64,000 nucleotides of DNA from Ascochyta rabiei (taxonomy: Eukaryota > Ascomycota > Dothideomycetes > Pleosporales > Didymellaceae): the NCBI RefSeq assembly GCF_004011695.2, contig NC_082405.1, forward strand, positions 1,054,001 to 1,118,000, given 5' to 3'. The notes under the pieces were generated by a model. That model did no database searches. It was not told the origin of the DNA and was given only the letters and a program-made list of their open reading frames with translations. Positions 63,677 through 64,000 of the stretch are shown in pieces. The position numbers were made by a program, and so were the translations under genes. Each line of letters begins with the position of its first letter. Position 1 is the first letter of the stretch.

Positions 63677-64000
63677 CTGGGTAGCTACAATCAAAAGGAC
63701 GTGATCGTATTCAAATGCCAAACAATTGCGTTGACTGAACGCCACCACTGCTACCTCTCCTTGCGGCACGAAACAGCCGTCCAGGCACTCAAATCATCTT
63801 CGATGCCCCGGGCACGCATCTACTTCCTCTATCAGGTCAGTGTACTACACAGAACCAACGCAGCGAGTCGACTTACCCTTTACTGCAACCGGTACTTTTT
63901 ACCATGACTTGCGCACTATCAAGCACAAGCATAGTCATCATGGAACTCCTCCAGACAAAACACAACTCCACACTTGCTTCTTCTCAACCGCGCAGCCCCC
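63677..64000. other. 3' flank of MCCA to window end
   Basis: 324 bp with no recognisable gene. Confidence 0.6.

Noticed and set aside
1..64000. Biosynthetic gene cluster or mobile element
   Set aside because: No polyketide synthase, nonribosomal synthetase, terpene cyclase, transposase, reverse transcriptase or long terminal repeat is visible. The acyl-CoA ligases and transporter are separated by housekeeping genes.

Overview
The window is nuclear DNA of a filamentous ascomycete (Pezizomycotina, most likely Dothideomycetes). Its genes carry short introns, mostly 46-61 nt, of GTRNGT...CTRAY...YAG type. It also has a Pil1/PilA eisosome protein, an ApsA/Num1 cortical anchor, a secreted large-subunit catalase, small orphan proteins typical of filamentous fungi, and intron-bearing nuclear tRNA genes. 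I found about 25 protein genes on both strands, three tRNA genes, and no transposon, CRISPR array or rRNA. Layout: 0-5 kb holds a truncated mitochondrial-type gene and a C2H2 regulator with a repeat-rich upstream region. 6.3-6.5 kb holds a tRNA-Cys gene. 7.7-12.4 kb holds SEC24 (COPII coat) and a PIL1-type eisosome gene. 14.7-22 kb holds a secreted catalase, two orphan genes and an alpha/beta hydrolase. 22.3-27.6 kb holds a mini cytochrome b5, a small Cys-rich ORF, and a divergent pair of a 3-hydroxyacyl-CoA dehydrogenase-like gene and a 4CL-type acyl-CoA ligase. 27.9-33.2 kb holds a tRNA-Gln gene, RPB5 and PPM1 sharing a promoter, and MAD1. 33.4-41 kb holds an orphan membrane protein, mitochondrial SHMT, a small orphan, an F-box/2EXR-like gene and the TPR co-chaperone CNS1. 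43-47 kb holds ApsA/Num1. 47.9-50.7 kb holds tRNA-Val and a second acyl-CoA ligase ending in AKL. 51-58.6 kb holds an orphan, IPK1, a DUF952 protein, an SRR1-like protein and an MFS transporter. 59.5-63.7 kb holds an acidic nuclear-type orphan and the biotin-carrying subunit of methylcrotonoyl-CoA carboxylase. The genes are mostly unrelated housekeeping functions rather than one cluster; the only functional grouping is fatty/aryl acyl-CoA and leucine catabolism in peroxisomes and mitochondria. The most striking observation concerns two of the three tRNA genes. The 5' acceptor/D-arm portion of tRNA-Cys(GCA) and of tRNA-Gln(CTG) is separated from the rest of the tRNA by an additional intron in the D-arm (51 and 59 nt). 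Each has a textbook spliceosomal 5' splice site, a CTAAC/CTAAT branch site 10-11 nt before the end, and a terminal AG. Removing it, together with the ordinary intron after position 37, gives a 72-nt cloverleaf with a fully paired acceptor stem in both cases. tRNA-Val in the same window has only the ordinary intron.
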